18,312 nucleotides of DNA from Candidatus Cloacimonadota bacterium (GTDB lineage Bacteria; Cloacimonadota; Cloacimonadia; Cloacimonadales; Cloacimonadaceae): contig VGPI01000011.1 in assembly GCA_016875595.1 (NCBI GenBank), positions 1 to 18,312 of the forward strand, in the 5' to 3' direction. Position numbers and translations under genes: made by a program. Below, one piece after another: positions 7,482 through 14,168 of this stretch. The notes below the pieces were generated by a model that did no database searches, was not told the DNA's origin, and was given only the letters and a program-made list of their open reading frames with translations. Numbering within the stretch: the first letter of the stretch is position 1; every line of letters starts with the position of its first letter.

Positions 7482-8066
7482 TTATTTACGGTTGGTGATG
7501 ACTTCATCGATAATTCCATATTCCTTGGCTTCCATTGCGCTCATAAAAAAGTTGCGGTCAGTGTCTTCCTCGATCTGTTTGATATCTTTGCCGGTGTGCC
7601 GGTGGAGGATTTCATTCATCCTCTGGCGCAGATAGAGTATTTCCTTGGCTTGAATTTCGATATCGGATGCCTGACCCTGAGCGCCACCCATGGGCTGATG
7701 GATCATGACCCGGCTGTTTGGCAAAGCAGTTCGATTGCCTTCAGCACCGGCTGCCAGCAAGACCGCTGCCATGCTGGCTGCCTGACCAATACAGATGGTA
7801 CAGACACGGGGCTTGATATACTGCATTGTATCATAGATCGCCAGTCCGGAGGATATGATCCCCCCGGGGCTATTGATATACATGAAGATGTCCTTTTCCG
7901 GGTCTTCACCCTCCAGATGCAGCAGTTGTGCTACCACCGAGTTTGACAGATTATCCTCTATTACCCCGCCAATAAAGACGATACGGTCTTTGAGCAACCG
8001 CGAATAGATATCATAGGCACGTTCACTACGTCCGATCTGTTCGATCACGATTGGGATGAAACTCAT
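7482..8066 (-). CDS. clpP: ATP-dependent Clp protease proteolytic subunit ClpP, Ser-His-Asn triad
   Basis: Serine peptidase subunit of the barrel-shaped ClpXP protease. It has 194 residues and aligns without gaps to E. coli and B. subtilis ClpP. The nucleophile is S98 (GQAASMA) and the general base H123 (MIHQP). The third triad position, Asp in the TDRD motif of most ClpPs, is Asn here: codon AAC at 7551-7553 gives TDRN, N172. The same change is known in Listeria ClpP1. The hydrophobic-pocket and handle segments (YINSPGGIISSG, GQASDIEIQAKEIL) are intact, so the protein should still fold. The ATG overlaps the tig stop as ATGA and has AAGGAGG just upstream. There is no long propeptide. Neighbours tig and clpX are the standard tig-clpP-clpX order. 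Confidence 0.98.
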   Translation of the reverse strand: MSFIPIVIEQIGRSERAYDIYSRLLKDRIVFIGGVIEDNLSNSVVAQLLHLEGEDPEKDIFMYINSPGGIISSGLAIYDTMQYIKPRVCTICIGQAASMAAVLLAAGAEGNRTALPNSRVMIHQPMGGAQGQASDIEIQAKEILYLRQRMNEILHRHTGKDIKQIEEDTDRNFFMSAMEAKEYGIIDEVITNRK

Positions 8067-9448
8067 GCGTCCTCCTTGTTGGTATTGGCATTAATATCTT
8101 CGCTATCAAGAGAACTGGGAGAAGACGCAATTTCGTTTTCCCGTGATGGATCCAGCTCTTCGGAAGGCATCACTTCATATTCATCGCCCTGTTCTTCCTC
8201 AGGCTCATCCGCTTTCTCTACAAAATCACAGGTGGCGGCAATCCGGTGCATTACCGCGAATTCTTGGATGGATTCATCGAATTTATTCTGTTCCAGATCT
8301 TCCTTGTTCTTTTCTTTCCATGCTTCGACGGTGGTATCGGAGAGGATTGCCAAGTGCTCATAAAATCTCTGTTTATCGTCCTCAGTGACTTCATGTGGAT
8401 ACTGAGCAAAGAGGTTCTTGAGCAGATAGATCTTGACCATGTCCTTCATAATCTCATAATGGACCTGGTATTCTAAATATCGGCGGAATTGGGGCTCCTT
8501 GATCCGAGAGTAGCGTTGCATTTCCTGTTTGACCAGATGGTTCAACACTTTTTCCGGCAGTTCAAACCGATTGTCCCGTAAAATTTTGCTCAGTATGGCA
8601 CTGTGCCGGACGTAGATGTTCTTATGCTCATTCATCAGCGTCAATTCTGCCGCGATCTTTGTTTTCATATCAGCCAGATCATCAAACTCATGATCCTTGG
8701 CAAAGTCATCGTCGATCTCGGGTATCTGTTTACGTTGAATAGCATTAACCATCAGCAGATAATGGTCATTGGGATCGGGTGTCACTTCTTCTTCCCCGGA
8801 CAGATCACTGAACCGTTCATCTGTCAGTTCTGCCTCTGCCGTATCCCCGATTTTCCTGGATAGCAACGGCGTCAATAGATCGTCATCTTCACTGGTCAGC
8901 TCCGTTTTACAGGTCCATGCTTTCCCATTGGGATCAGAGGCGTGGCGGATCTCCAGTTCAACTTCGTCACCTACCTTGATGTCATCCTCGACATCAATAA
9001 GAATGGTGCCCTTGTCCCGAAGCTCTTCCAGATATTTCTGCACATCCGCTTCCAAAGAAAAGGGTTTATATGGCACGGTAAGACCTTCGATCTGGCTGAT
9101 CGTAAACTCTGGTTCAGTTTCGACCTCGAGTTTGATCGTCATATCTGTTCCCGGTTCCCAATCGACCTTGGTCACTTCCGGCATAAGGAGGTATTCTAAC
9201 TTGTGTTCCTGAGCCGCTTCGCGGAACTTCGTTTCGGTCATCATCTCCACAAAATACTCTCTGATCCGGGTGCCATGACTCCGTTCCACCATTGCCATCG
9301 GCGCTTTGCCTTTACGGAAGCCGGGAACCTGCACCATGCCGGCGGATTGGTTAAAATGAACGCGATATTCTTTATCCACCTGCTCGGCGGGTATGGTCAG
9401 CGTGACCTCTCGCTTTACGGCATCGATTTTCTTGATGTCTGCTTGCAC
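8063..9448 (-). CDS. tig: Trigger factor
   Basis: Ribosome-bound chaperone that meets nascent chains at the exit tunnel. It has 461 residues from a GTG start at 9448. That start puts the ribosome-binding signature GFRKGKAP at residues 43-50, exactly the E. coli numbering, and an AAGGAG lies 11 bases upstream; a TTG eight codons earlier has no Shine-Dalgarno and gives an unusual extension. The N-terminal ribosome-binding domain (1-110) is well conserved. The middle PPIase-like region (about 150-240) starts GDEVELEI but lacks the recognisable FKBP core seen in E. coli, so isomerase activity is doubtful. The C-terminal chaperone domain follows, with a long acidic, low-complexity tail of about 50 residues. 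It overlaps clpP by 4 bp. Confidence 0.96.
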   Translation of the reverse strand: MQADIKKIDAVKREVTLTIPAEQVDKEYRVHFNQSAGMVQVPGFRKGKAPMAMVERSHGTRIREYFVEMMTETKFREAAQEHKLEYLLMPEVTKVDWEPGTDMTIKLEVETEPEFTISQIEGLTVPYKPFSLEADVQKYLEELRDKGTILIDVEDDIKVGDEVELEIRHASDPNGKAWTCKTELTSEDDDLLTPLLSRKIGDTAEAELTDERFSDLSGEEEVTPDPNDHYLLMVNAIQRKQIPEIDDDFAKDHEFDDLADMKTKIAAELTLMNEHKNIYVRHSAILSKILRDNRFELPEKVLNHLVKQEMQRYSRIKEPQFRRYLEYQVHYEIMKDMVKIYLLKNLFAQYPHEVTEDDKQRFYEHLAILSDTTVEAWKEKNKEDLEQNKFDESIQEFAVMHRIAATCDFVEKADEPEEEQGDEYEVMPSEELDPSRENEIASSPSSLDSEDINANTNKEDA

Positions 9449-9459
9449 TTTCTCTGTTA

Positions 9460-9465
9460 CTCCTT
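9460..9465 (-). promoter_or_regulatory. Shine-Dalgarno supporting the tig GTG start
   Basis: AAGGAG on the minus strand lies 11 bases before GTG at 9448. The spacing is slightly long, but it falls downstream of the alternative TTG at 9472, so it can serve only the GTG. Confidence 0.65.
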
Positions 9466-9479
9466 GTTTCAATTAACGC

Positions 9480-9499
9480 CGGAGCATCGAAACGCTCCG
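9480..9499 (-). other. Small hairpin between tRNA-Leu and tig
   Basis: Six-base arms CGGAGC (9480-9485) and GCTCCG (9494-9499) enclose an eight-base loop. No T run follows on the minus strand, so it does not look like an intrinsic terminator. It could be a 3'-trailer or processing structure behind the tRNA, or a leader structure for tig. Confidence 0.35.
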
Positions 9500-9513
9500 C
9501 TTGGGGGAATTTA

Positions 9514-9599
9514 TGGTGCGAAAGAGGGGACTCGAACCCCTACAGGTGAAACCTACTGGATCCTAAGTCCAGCGCGTCTGCCAATTCCGCCACTTTCGC
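9514..9599 (-). tRNA. tRNA-Leu, anticodon UAG
   Basis: Class II tRNA of 86 bases including an encoded CCA. The acceptor stem is GCGAAAG (9599-9593) paired with CTTTCGC (9524-9518), followed by discriminator A and CCA (9517-9514). The anticodon stem CTGGA/TCCAG encloses loop CTTAGGA, giving anticodon TAG, which reads CUA and other CUN codons. The long variable arm pairs AGGT with ACCT, as expected for tRNA-Leu, and the T arm contains GGTTCGAGTCC. The 5' end lies only 4 bp after the panC stop, so there is no room for its own promoter except inside panC, and release from a panDC transcript by RNase P is likely. Confidence 0.97.
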
Positions 9600-9603
9600 A
9601 TGT

Positions 9604-10440
9604 TTATGCTATTGCTCCGTTGTCAATCAGACGGGTTTTACCAAACCTGACCGCCAGCAGCAATCTGGATCTTGTATCGACGACGTCCACCGGCTGCAGC
9701 GAAACATGATCAACTATGGCAATATAATCGATCTGACCACCGCGGGAAAGGATCAATTCTGTCAAGACGGGAATGACCTCATCCGCTTTATCTTTCCCAT
9801 CCCGGCACAACCGTTGTGCCAATTGGATCGCCTGATGGAGGCAGGACGCCTTTTGCCGATCCTCCGGACTCAGATATACATTGCGGGAACTCATCGCCAG
9901 TCCATCCGCTTCGCGGACGATTGGACAGCGGATTATCCGGCAAGCTTGATTCAATTCCCGCAGCATCGTCTCCAGGACAACGCATTGCTGAAAGTCCTTC
10001 TCGCCCATATACATCAGATCGGCTTTAACGATATTGACCAGCTTGAGAACCACTGTCGTCACACCCCGGAAATGTCCCGGACGGCGGGCACCGCACAGAA
10101 TCTGAGCAAGCTGCTCCACATCCACAAAGGTCTGATAGCCATCGGGATACATCTCACGCACAGGTGGGCAAAAGACAATATCCACCCCCATGGGTTCCAG
10201 CATCTCCAGGTCACGGCTCAGATCCCGCGGATAGCTATCAAAGTCCTCATTCACGCCAAATTGCGTCGGATTGACAAAGATCGAGACCACGACCGTCCGG
10301 CATTCCTGTCTCGCTCGGTGCACCAGCGACAGATGACCCTGATGCAAATAACCCATGGTCGGCACAAATCCGATCGGACGGCAGATCTCGCCTTGCTCCA
10401 TCAGAGCGGTCATTTGAGCTATATGTTCTATAACCTGCAT
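9604..10440 (-). CDS. panC: Pantothenate synthetase (pantoate--beta-alanine ligase)
   Basis: Joins pantoate and beta-alanine with ATP to make pantothenate, through a pantoyl-adenylate. From the ATG at 10440 it is 278 residues, the normal size. Motifs include PTMGYLHQGH (27-36, the HIGH-type nucleotide site), FVNPTQFG, GHFRGVTTVV, the MGEKDFQQ segment and the SSRNVYL segment. The frame extends nine codons upstream to a TTG, but the ATG gives the usual N-terminus and lies 1 bp after the panD stop, typical of coupling. The partner panD supplies beta-alanine from aspartate. panB, which makes ketopantoate, is not in the window. Confidence 0.98.
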   Translation of the reverse strand: MQVIEHIAQMTALMEQGEICRPIGFVPTMGYLHQGHLSLVHRARQECRTVVVSIFVNPTQFGVNEDFDSYPRDLSRDLEMLEPMGVDIVFCPPVREMYPDGYQTFVDVEQLAQILCGARRPGHFRGVTTVVLKLVNIVKADLMYMGEKDFQQCVVLETMLRELNQACRIIRCPIVREADGLAMSSRNVYLSPEDRQKASCLHQAIQLAQRLCRDGKDKADEVIPVLTELILSRGGQIDYIAIVDHVSLQPVDVVDTRSRLLLAVRFGKTRLIDNGAIA

Positions 10441-10441
10441 A

Positions 10442-10789
10442 TCAGACAGGACGGTTATTCTCGTCAACCACCACTACCACCGGCTGATAACCGGCAAGTT
10501 CCTGTTCATCGACCATCCCATAATTCAGAATGATCACCTTATCTCCGGGTTGAACCAAACGCGCTGCTGCGCCATTGATCCCGATCGCTCCCGAATTTTC
10601 TTTGCCGGGAATGATATAGGTGGCAAACCGTGCCCCATTATTGAGATTATAGATCTCCACCCGTTCGTATTCACGCATCCCGGTCAGGTGGAGTAATGAC
10701 GTATCTATGCAAATGCTGCCGTTGTAATTCAGATCACATTCTGTCACCGTTGCCCGGTGGATTTTGGACAGTAACACCTGTCTCAGCAT
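10442..10789 (-). CDS. panD: Aspartate 1-decarboxylase (pyruvoyl-dependent)
   Basis: Converts L-aspartate to beta-alanine for pantothenate synthesis. It has 115 residues. The self-processing site G24-S25 (NYNGSICID) matches E. coli PanD; cleavage generates the N-terminal pyruvoyl group on the alpha chain. Other family segments are KIHRATVTECD, RFATYIIPG and GAIGINGAAARLVQPGDKVII. The ATG at 10789 has GGAGG five bases upstream. It is first in the long minus-strand run, with a candidate promoter in the divergent region behind it. Confidence 0.98.
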   Translation of the reverse strand: MLRQVLLSKIHRATVTECDLNYNGSICIDTSLLHLTGMREYERVEIYNLNNGARFATYIIPGKENSGAIGINGAAARLVQPGDKVIILNYGMVDEQELAGYQPVVVVVDENNRPV

Positions 10790-10821
10790 CGGTTCCTCCA
10801 GAAACCATTGATTTTTGCGTC

Positions 10822-10848
10822 ATTCTCCACACGCCCCGATACTGTCAA
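10822..10848 (-). promoter_or_regulatory. Candidate panD-panC promoter
   Basis: Minus strand: perfect TTGACA (10848-10843), a 15-base spacer and GAGAAT (10827-10822, 4/6 to TATAAT). Transcription would begin near 10815, about 25 bases before the panD ATG. The spacer is a little short, so the -10 assignment is tentative. Confidence 0.4.
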
Positions 10849-10969
10849 GAAAATGCGGTTAGCTGCCTTCCTGAGGTGATCAATCCCCCCTCCAACTACT
10901 GCGGTAGAATGCTCCGTTTTTTCGCTTTGAATCTTCCTTACCGCCGATTGTTTGAATAATCACATTACC

Positions 10970-11036
10970 TTCGCCTCGAGTTCGCCTCGAGTTCGCCTCG
11001 AGTTCGCCTCGAGACTCGAGGCGATCTCGAGGCGAA
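10970..11036. repeat. Cluster of 11-bp repeats, four direct plus two inverted
   Basis: Unit TTCGCCTCGAG is repeated perfectly four times (10970-11013). After a single A come two inverted units, CTCGAGGCGA (11015-11024) and CTCGAGGCGAA (11026-11036), separated by a T. Each unit contains CTCGAG. The last two direct units can pair with the two inverted ones in a stem of about 22 bp with one T:T mismatch. The function is unknown; possibilities are a protein-binding array, an mRNA hairpin, or a dispersed repeat. Confidence 0.95.
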
Positions 11037-11144
11037 CCTGACCGAAAAGCAAGCTGAACCACAAAATGGGAAAGTAGCGTCTGTGACGCATAATGATCGG
11101 GAATTATCGGGCAAAAACCGGTAAAAAGGCGAGAAACAGGATTA

Positions 11145-11172
11145 TTGCCTTGACGGAATTCAATCTTATACA
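11145..11172 (+). promoter_or_regulatory. Candidate promoter of the barrel gene
   Basis: TTGCCT (11145-11150) and TATACA (11167-11172) are separated by 16 bases; a second box, TTGACG (11150-11155), overlaps the first. The same layout (TTGnnTTGACR, then TATAnA 22 bases from the first TTG) occurs upstream of nifJ. The leader would be about 80 bases. Confidence 0.4.
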
Positions 11173-11245
11173 GAACGTGATTAGGGGTTAAGTAAGTTCA
11201 TAAGCCCTTCCCTGATGTATCTGGTATTGAAGACATCGATGCCAA

Positions 11246-11251
11246 AAGGAG
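11246..11251 (+). promoter_or_regulatory. Shine-Dalgarno deciding the barrel-gene start
   Basis: AAGGAG lies five bases before ATG at 11257 and selects it over in-frame ATGs at 11215 and 11239. The resulting protein begins with a standard signal peptide. Confidence 0.8.
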
Positions 11252-11256
11252 TGAAG

Positions 11257-12402
11257 ATGCCACAGAGCAAGTTCTGGTTGAGTTTATCGCTGATGATCGC
11301 CTTCAGCTCCATCTGGCTTTCCGCCCTGTCCCTACCCTATGGTTCGGTACCTGATCCTGTTGATGAGCCACAATTTACGGAGTTTATCCGAATCGATCCC
11401 AAGGATGGAATCCCTCATCGCCTGTCCAATCGCGTCTGGCTCAGTTATGACGATGACAACCTCTATATGCGTTGGGAAGCCGAGATCGACAGCACCTTTG
11501 AACAGGGTAGCTACCGAGCCCGGGATCAGTGGATGGAAGCGGATTTTATCCGGATCAAGGTGATCACCTCTGCTGCCAGTCAATATGGCTATATGTACTA
11601 TGCTTTCCCGATGGGCAGTTTATTGGATTCCACCCGCAATCCTCTTTTAAGCACCGACTCCAGTTGGGACAGCCACTACTCCTACACCAGCGAGATCAAA
11701 GGCGACAAGTGGATCGTCATTATGCAGATCCCCTTCCGCGATCTCCGCTTCCGGCAAAAACCGCCCTATGAATGGAAGGTGATCCTCACCCGCTATGAAA
11801 CCAAGACCAGGCACTTTTACCGCTACCCGAACGTGACCATCGACATGAAGCAGGATTTCTTCTACCAGGCGGCCGATATTACCCTGACCCACAAGATATC
11901 CTCCACCCGTGCCTATACTCTCATTCCCTACTTCGTCAGGAAATACGATCTGATGGCTCGTGAGAGTTCCTTCGATCCCGATCATATCGGGCTGGATCTG
12001 GCATATAATCCCTCCAATGCCATAAAACTCAAGGTGACCTTCAATCCTGATTTCTCCGACGTCCCCCTGGATAGCGAACGCAATACCTTCAACCAGAAGA
12101 TGCCTCCTTACTACGATGAAAACCGTTATTTCTTCACCGAGGATATCAATGTCTTTACCGGCTTGGGCAATACATTCTATTCCCGGTCCATAATGCAGCC
12201 TCGCTTTGCGCTTAAACTGACCGGCAATGCGGATTGGATATCCTATGGCTGGCTCAGCGCCTTCGACAAGGAATCCCGGGAAGGCGACATTATCTATAAC
12301 TATGATGATCCTTTCATATCCTGGCGCTCAAGCCACGCACCAGGACCCTCAACCTGGAGTTCCTCACCCATATCCGGCACAGTACGGGATACTTTAACCT
12401 GA
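11257..12402 (+). CDS. DUF5916-like outer-membrane barrel protein, 5' part of a frameshifted gene
   Basis: N-terminal part (381 codons before the stop, about 352 of them genuine) of a secreted protein. A signal peptide is visible at residues 1-27. Next comes a beta-sandwich resembling the carbohydrate-binding family 9-like module found at the N-terminus of DUF5916 proteins (VWLSYDDDNLYMRWEAEID, IVIMQIPFRDLRF, YEWKVILTRYE), and then the start of the barrel domain (LKVTFNPDFSDVPLD, NRYFFTEDINVFTG, NTFYSRSI), which closely follows the DUF5916 pattern of N-P-D-F-S and FYSR. After about 12312 the frame turns into Pro/Ser-rich nonsense and stops at 12402, while the reading continues in another frame in the next entry. 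Family function is not established; a role in outer-membrane uptake or adhesion is only inferred. Confidence 0.8.
   Translation: MPQSKFWLSLSLMIAFSSIWLSALSLPYGSVPDPVDEPQFTEFIRIDPKDGIPHRLSNRVWLSYDDDNLYMRWEAEIDSTFEQGSYRARDQWMEADFIRIKVITSAASQYGYMYYAFPMGSLLDSTRNPLLSTDSSWDSHYSYTSEIKGDKWIVIMQIPFRDLRFRQKPPYEWKVILTRYETKTRHFYRYPNVTIDMKQDFFYQAADITLTHKISSTRAYTLIPYFVRKYDLMARESSFDPDHIGLDLAYNPSNAIKLKVTFNPDFSDVPLDSERNTFNQKMPPYYDENRYFFTEDINVFTGLGNTFYSRSIMQPRFALKLTGNADWISYGWLSAFDKESREGDIIYNYDDPFISWRSSHAPGPSTWSSSPISGTVRDTLT
12310..12316 (+). other. Frameshift site (apparent one-base deletion) in the barrel gene
   Basis: Frame 1 reads Asp-Asp-Pro-Phe and then drifts into nonsense. The frame starting at 12312 reads Phe-His-Ile-Leu-Ala-Leu-Lys-Pro and runs on without a stop into the downstream part. 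Restoring a fourth T to the TTT run (12312-12314) would join them as Pro-Phe-His-Ile-Leu. No X-XXY-YYZ slippery heptamer is in phase, so programmed frameshifting is unlikely. A sequencing or assembly error or a real mutation are the alternatives. Confidence 0.8.
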
Positions 12403-13421
12403 TGCAGGAAAATAGCTTGATCTATCAGTACCGGCCCAAGCACAAACTCTATCTTTCCACTGCTCATACCTGGCTTGATCCCAGAAATATGGAAGACTTG
12501 CGTGAGAAGGGGTGGGGATCGGTCTATGGTGCTGTTTCCAACCATGAGTTTGGGGATTGGGATTTGAATCTTTCCTTTAGTGATCGCGACAGTGATATCC
12601 ATGCTGATATGGGATATACCCGTGACAACTTAGCATCATACAACTATAATGCATCGCTATCATACAGCAGGGATTCCCTGCCCGGATATCTTAGTTCATA
12701 CAACACACATCTATCCTTCAGCCAATCCGATTTTAAGGAACGGGAAGAAAAAGACCGGCATATCAACTGGTCGGCAAACATAAGCTCCTCCGCATTCTGG
12801 AGTGTCTGGGCATCTGGATTTCTTGCTAAGCCGTTCTTCTATTACCTCGATACTCAGAGCGATTATTATCAGGAATGGGGCACACACCGGATCGGCACCG
12901 TCTATTATGGCGGAAGTTATTACAAACTCCCCTACTTGCGTTTCAATATCAACGGCTCCTATGGCAAATCCTTTATCTACGATCTGGAGGAAACCCGTCG
13001 GGCGATGTTCTTCTCCTTTGGCGCTTCAGGTCAATTGGGAGCAAATTTCAGTTACTCAACCAGTTCCATGCTATACAATTACGATATTGATAAAACAGCT
13101 CATCAGGATGATACATTCCTGATCACAGATGTGCAATTGCGGATTACGCCCAGCAACAATACTCAATGGACTTCCGGGATCAGCACCAGCACTTATCAGA
13201 CCGAAACAAGCACCCTGGTCAATCTGATGCGCTTTGGCTTCTACACCAACTTCCGGTGGGATTTCCGTCCCGGCTCCGCTGTCTATCTGGGCTTCAAGAC
13301 CTCACAGAATCTGATGGAACCAATCGAGAGGATCCCATTCCGTTACACTATTCTGGATAGTGGCATTTTCTGGCGTAAGAACTATACAACGGCATATCTG
13401 AAGGTGAGTTACCGCATCTGA
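12402..13421 (+). CDS. DUF5916-like outer-membrane barrel protein, 3' part of a frameshifted gene
   Basis: C-terminal part, 339 residues from the ATG at 12402; the genuine coding frame begins about 90 bases earlier, near 12312, inside the 5' part. The sequence is a train of alternating aromatic/hydrophobic and polar beta-strands (for example DWDLNLSFSDRDSD, YNYNASLSYSR, HLSFSQSDF, YLRFNINGSYG) and ends in a strand with terminal aromatic/basic pattern (AYLKVSYRI), typical of outer-membrane beta-barrels. Joined to the 5' part, the protein would be about 721 residues, a normal size for DUF5916 proteins. The ATG overlaps the 5' part's TGA (TGATG) and has no Shine-Dalgarno, so it is unlikely to be an independent start. 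Confidence 0.8.
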   Translation: MQENSLIYQYRPKHKLYLSTAHTWLDPRNMEDLREKGWGSVYGAVSNHEFGDWDLNLSFSDRDSDIHADMGYTRDNLASYNYNASLSYSRDSLPGYLSSYNTHLSFSQSDFKEREEKDRHINWSANISSSAFWSVWASGFLAKPFFYYLDTQSDYYQEWGTHRIGTVYYGGSYYKLPYLRFNINGSYGKSFIYDLEETRRAMFFSFGASGQLGANFSYSTSSMLYNYDIDKTAHQDDTFLITDVQLRITPSNNTQWTSGISTSTYQTETSTLVNLMRFGFYTNFRWDFRPGSAVYLGFKTSQNLMEPIERIPFRYTILDSGIFWRKNYTTAYLKVSYRI

Positions 13422-13493
13422 GCAGAATTGCATTGACAAGACGCCCGGATCAGGAGGAGGTAGCCTGGAAACCAATGATCAAGGATGTGGATT

Positions 13494-13970
13494 ATGAATG
13501 ACCGCCCTTCCTGGCAGAAGTATTTCATGCAGATGGCTTTTCTGGCAGCGACCCGCTCCACCTGCCTCCGCCGCAAAGTGGGAGCCGTCCTGGTAAAAGA
13601 CAATCAAATCATCTCCACCGGCTACAATGGCACTCCCAAGAACATCCGGCATTGCAGTGATCAGGGCTGCCTGCGTCAACAGCAACAAATCCCCTCCGGC
13701 GAGAAGCACGAACTCTGCCGCGGAGTACATGCCGAACAGAATGTTATCATCCAAGCCGGGATCAACGGCAGCAGCACCCACGGCGCTACACTATATTGCA
13801 CCAATCAACCCTGCAGCATCTGCACCCGCATGATCATCAATGCCGAGATCAGAACCGTCTATATCGCCGACACCTATCCCGATGCTCTGGCAGAACAACT
13901 GATGGAAGAAGCGGGTGTGGAACTCATCCACTTTGACCGCGACACCGGTAAGGTCACCCGGCTGATCTGA
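13494..13970 (+). CDS. Deoxycytidylate (dCMP) deaminase, ComEB-like
   Basis: Zinc-dependent deaminase converting dCMP to dUMP, feeding dTMP synthesis. It has 158 residues from ATG at 13494. The catalytic HAE motif is H79-A80-E81 and the zinc ligands C107 and C110 are in PCSIC. The extra CSDQGC and ELCRGVHAE region between residues 54 and 81 is typical of the dCMP deaminase branch rather than cytidine or tRNA adenosine deaminases. The ATG at 13485 is in frame, but AAGGA at 13481-13485 fits 13494 better. A TTGACA box lies about 60 bases upstream (13433-13438) with no clear -10. It faces the convergent methyltransferase gene. Confidence 0.94.
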   Translation: MNDRPSWQKYFMQMAFLAATRSTCLRRKVGAVLVKDNQIISTGYNGTPKNIRHCSDQGCLRQQQQIPSGEKHELCRGVHAEQNVIIQAGINGSSTHGATLYCTNQPCSICTRMIINAEIRTVYIADTYPDALAEQLMEEAGVELIHFDRDTGKVTRLI

Positions 13971-14006
13971 ATCGAGTAATCGCTTACTGGATTTGTCCAA
14001 GATAGC

Positions 14007-14168
14007 TCAAGCCGTCACAAAATAACGCAAATACTCATTGATCTCTGCCCCAAACCCATCTCCAGCCCCTGTTTCACCCCAGTTTCTCACGGGGACGATG
14101 AGGGCATAATAACGGCGTCCCATGCGGTCATGGCTCTTATCACCGCCGCAGGTGACGCGCGTGATCAA
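14007..14168 (-). CDS. Possible small protein of 53 residues, downstream of the THUMP methyltransferase
   Basis: An open frame begins at TTG 14168 and overlaps the methyltransferase stop as TTGA; it ends at TGA 14007. The product would be 53 residues, with a strand-like RRYYALIVPV segment and a GETGAGDGFGAEINEYLRYF C-terminal part, a composition that looks protein-like. An internal ATG at 14123 would give 38 residues. There is no Shine-Dalgarno, and I recognise no family. It could be a coupled small gene, the decayed tail of a longer gene, or chance. Confidence 0.25.
   Translation of the reverse strand: MITRVTCGGDKSHDRMGRRYYALIVPVRNWGETGAGDGFGAEINEYLRYFVTA

Larger units (their letters stand above)
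10790..11256. other. Divergent intergenic region without a recognised gene
   Basis: 467 bp between panD (minus) and the barrel gene (plus). It holds the panD promoter candidate, the 11-bp repeat cluster (10970-11036), and a promoter candidate and Shine-Dalgarno for the plus gene. A minus-strand frame of 60 codons crosses the repeats (10880-11062), but it has no family resemblance that I can name. No RNA fold of a known riboswitch class was recognised. Confidence 0.6.

Noticed and set aside
9449..9472. TTG at 9472 as the trigger factor start
   Set aside because: No Shine-Dalgarno precedes it, and the GTG at 9448 restores the E. coli residue numbering of the ribosome-binding loop.
10880..11062. 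Minus-strand 60-codon frame through the 11-bp repeats
   Set aside because: Much of it is repeat translation, it has no Shine-Dalgarno, and no family resemblance could be named.
13475..13501. Eight-codon leader peptide overlapping the dCMP deaminase start
   Set aside because: The frame is very short, the AGGAGGAGG before it is 14 bases away, and no attenuator structure or regulatory codons are visible.
13971..14006. AGTAA/TTACT hairpin as a terminator for the dCMP deaminase
   Set aside because: The stem is only five A/T-rich pairs and no T run follows.
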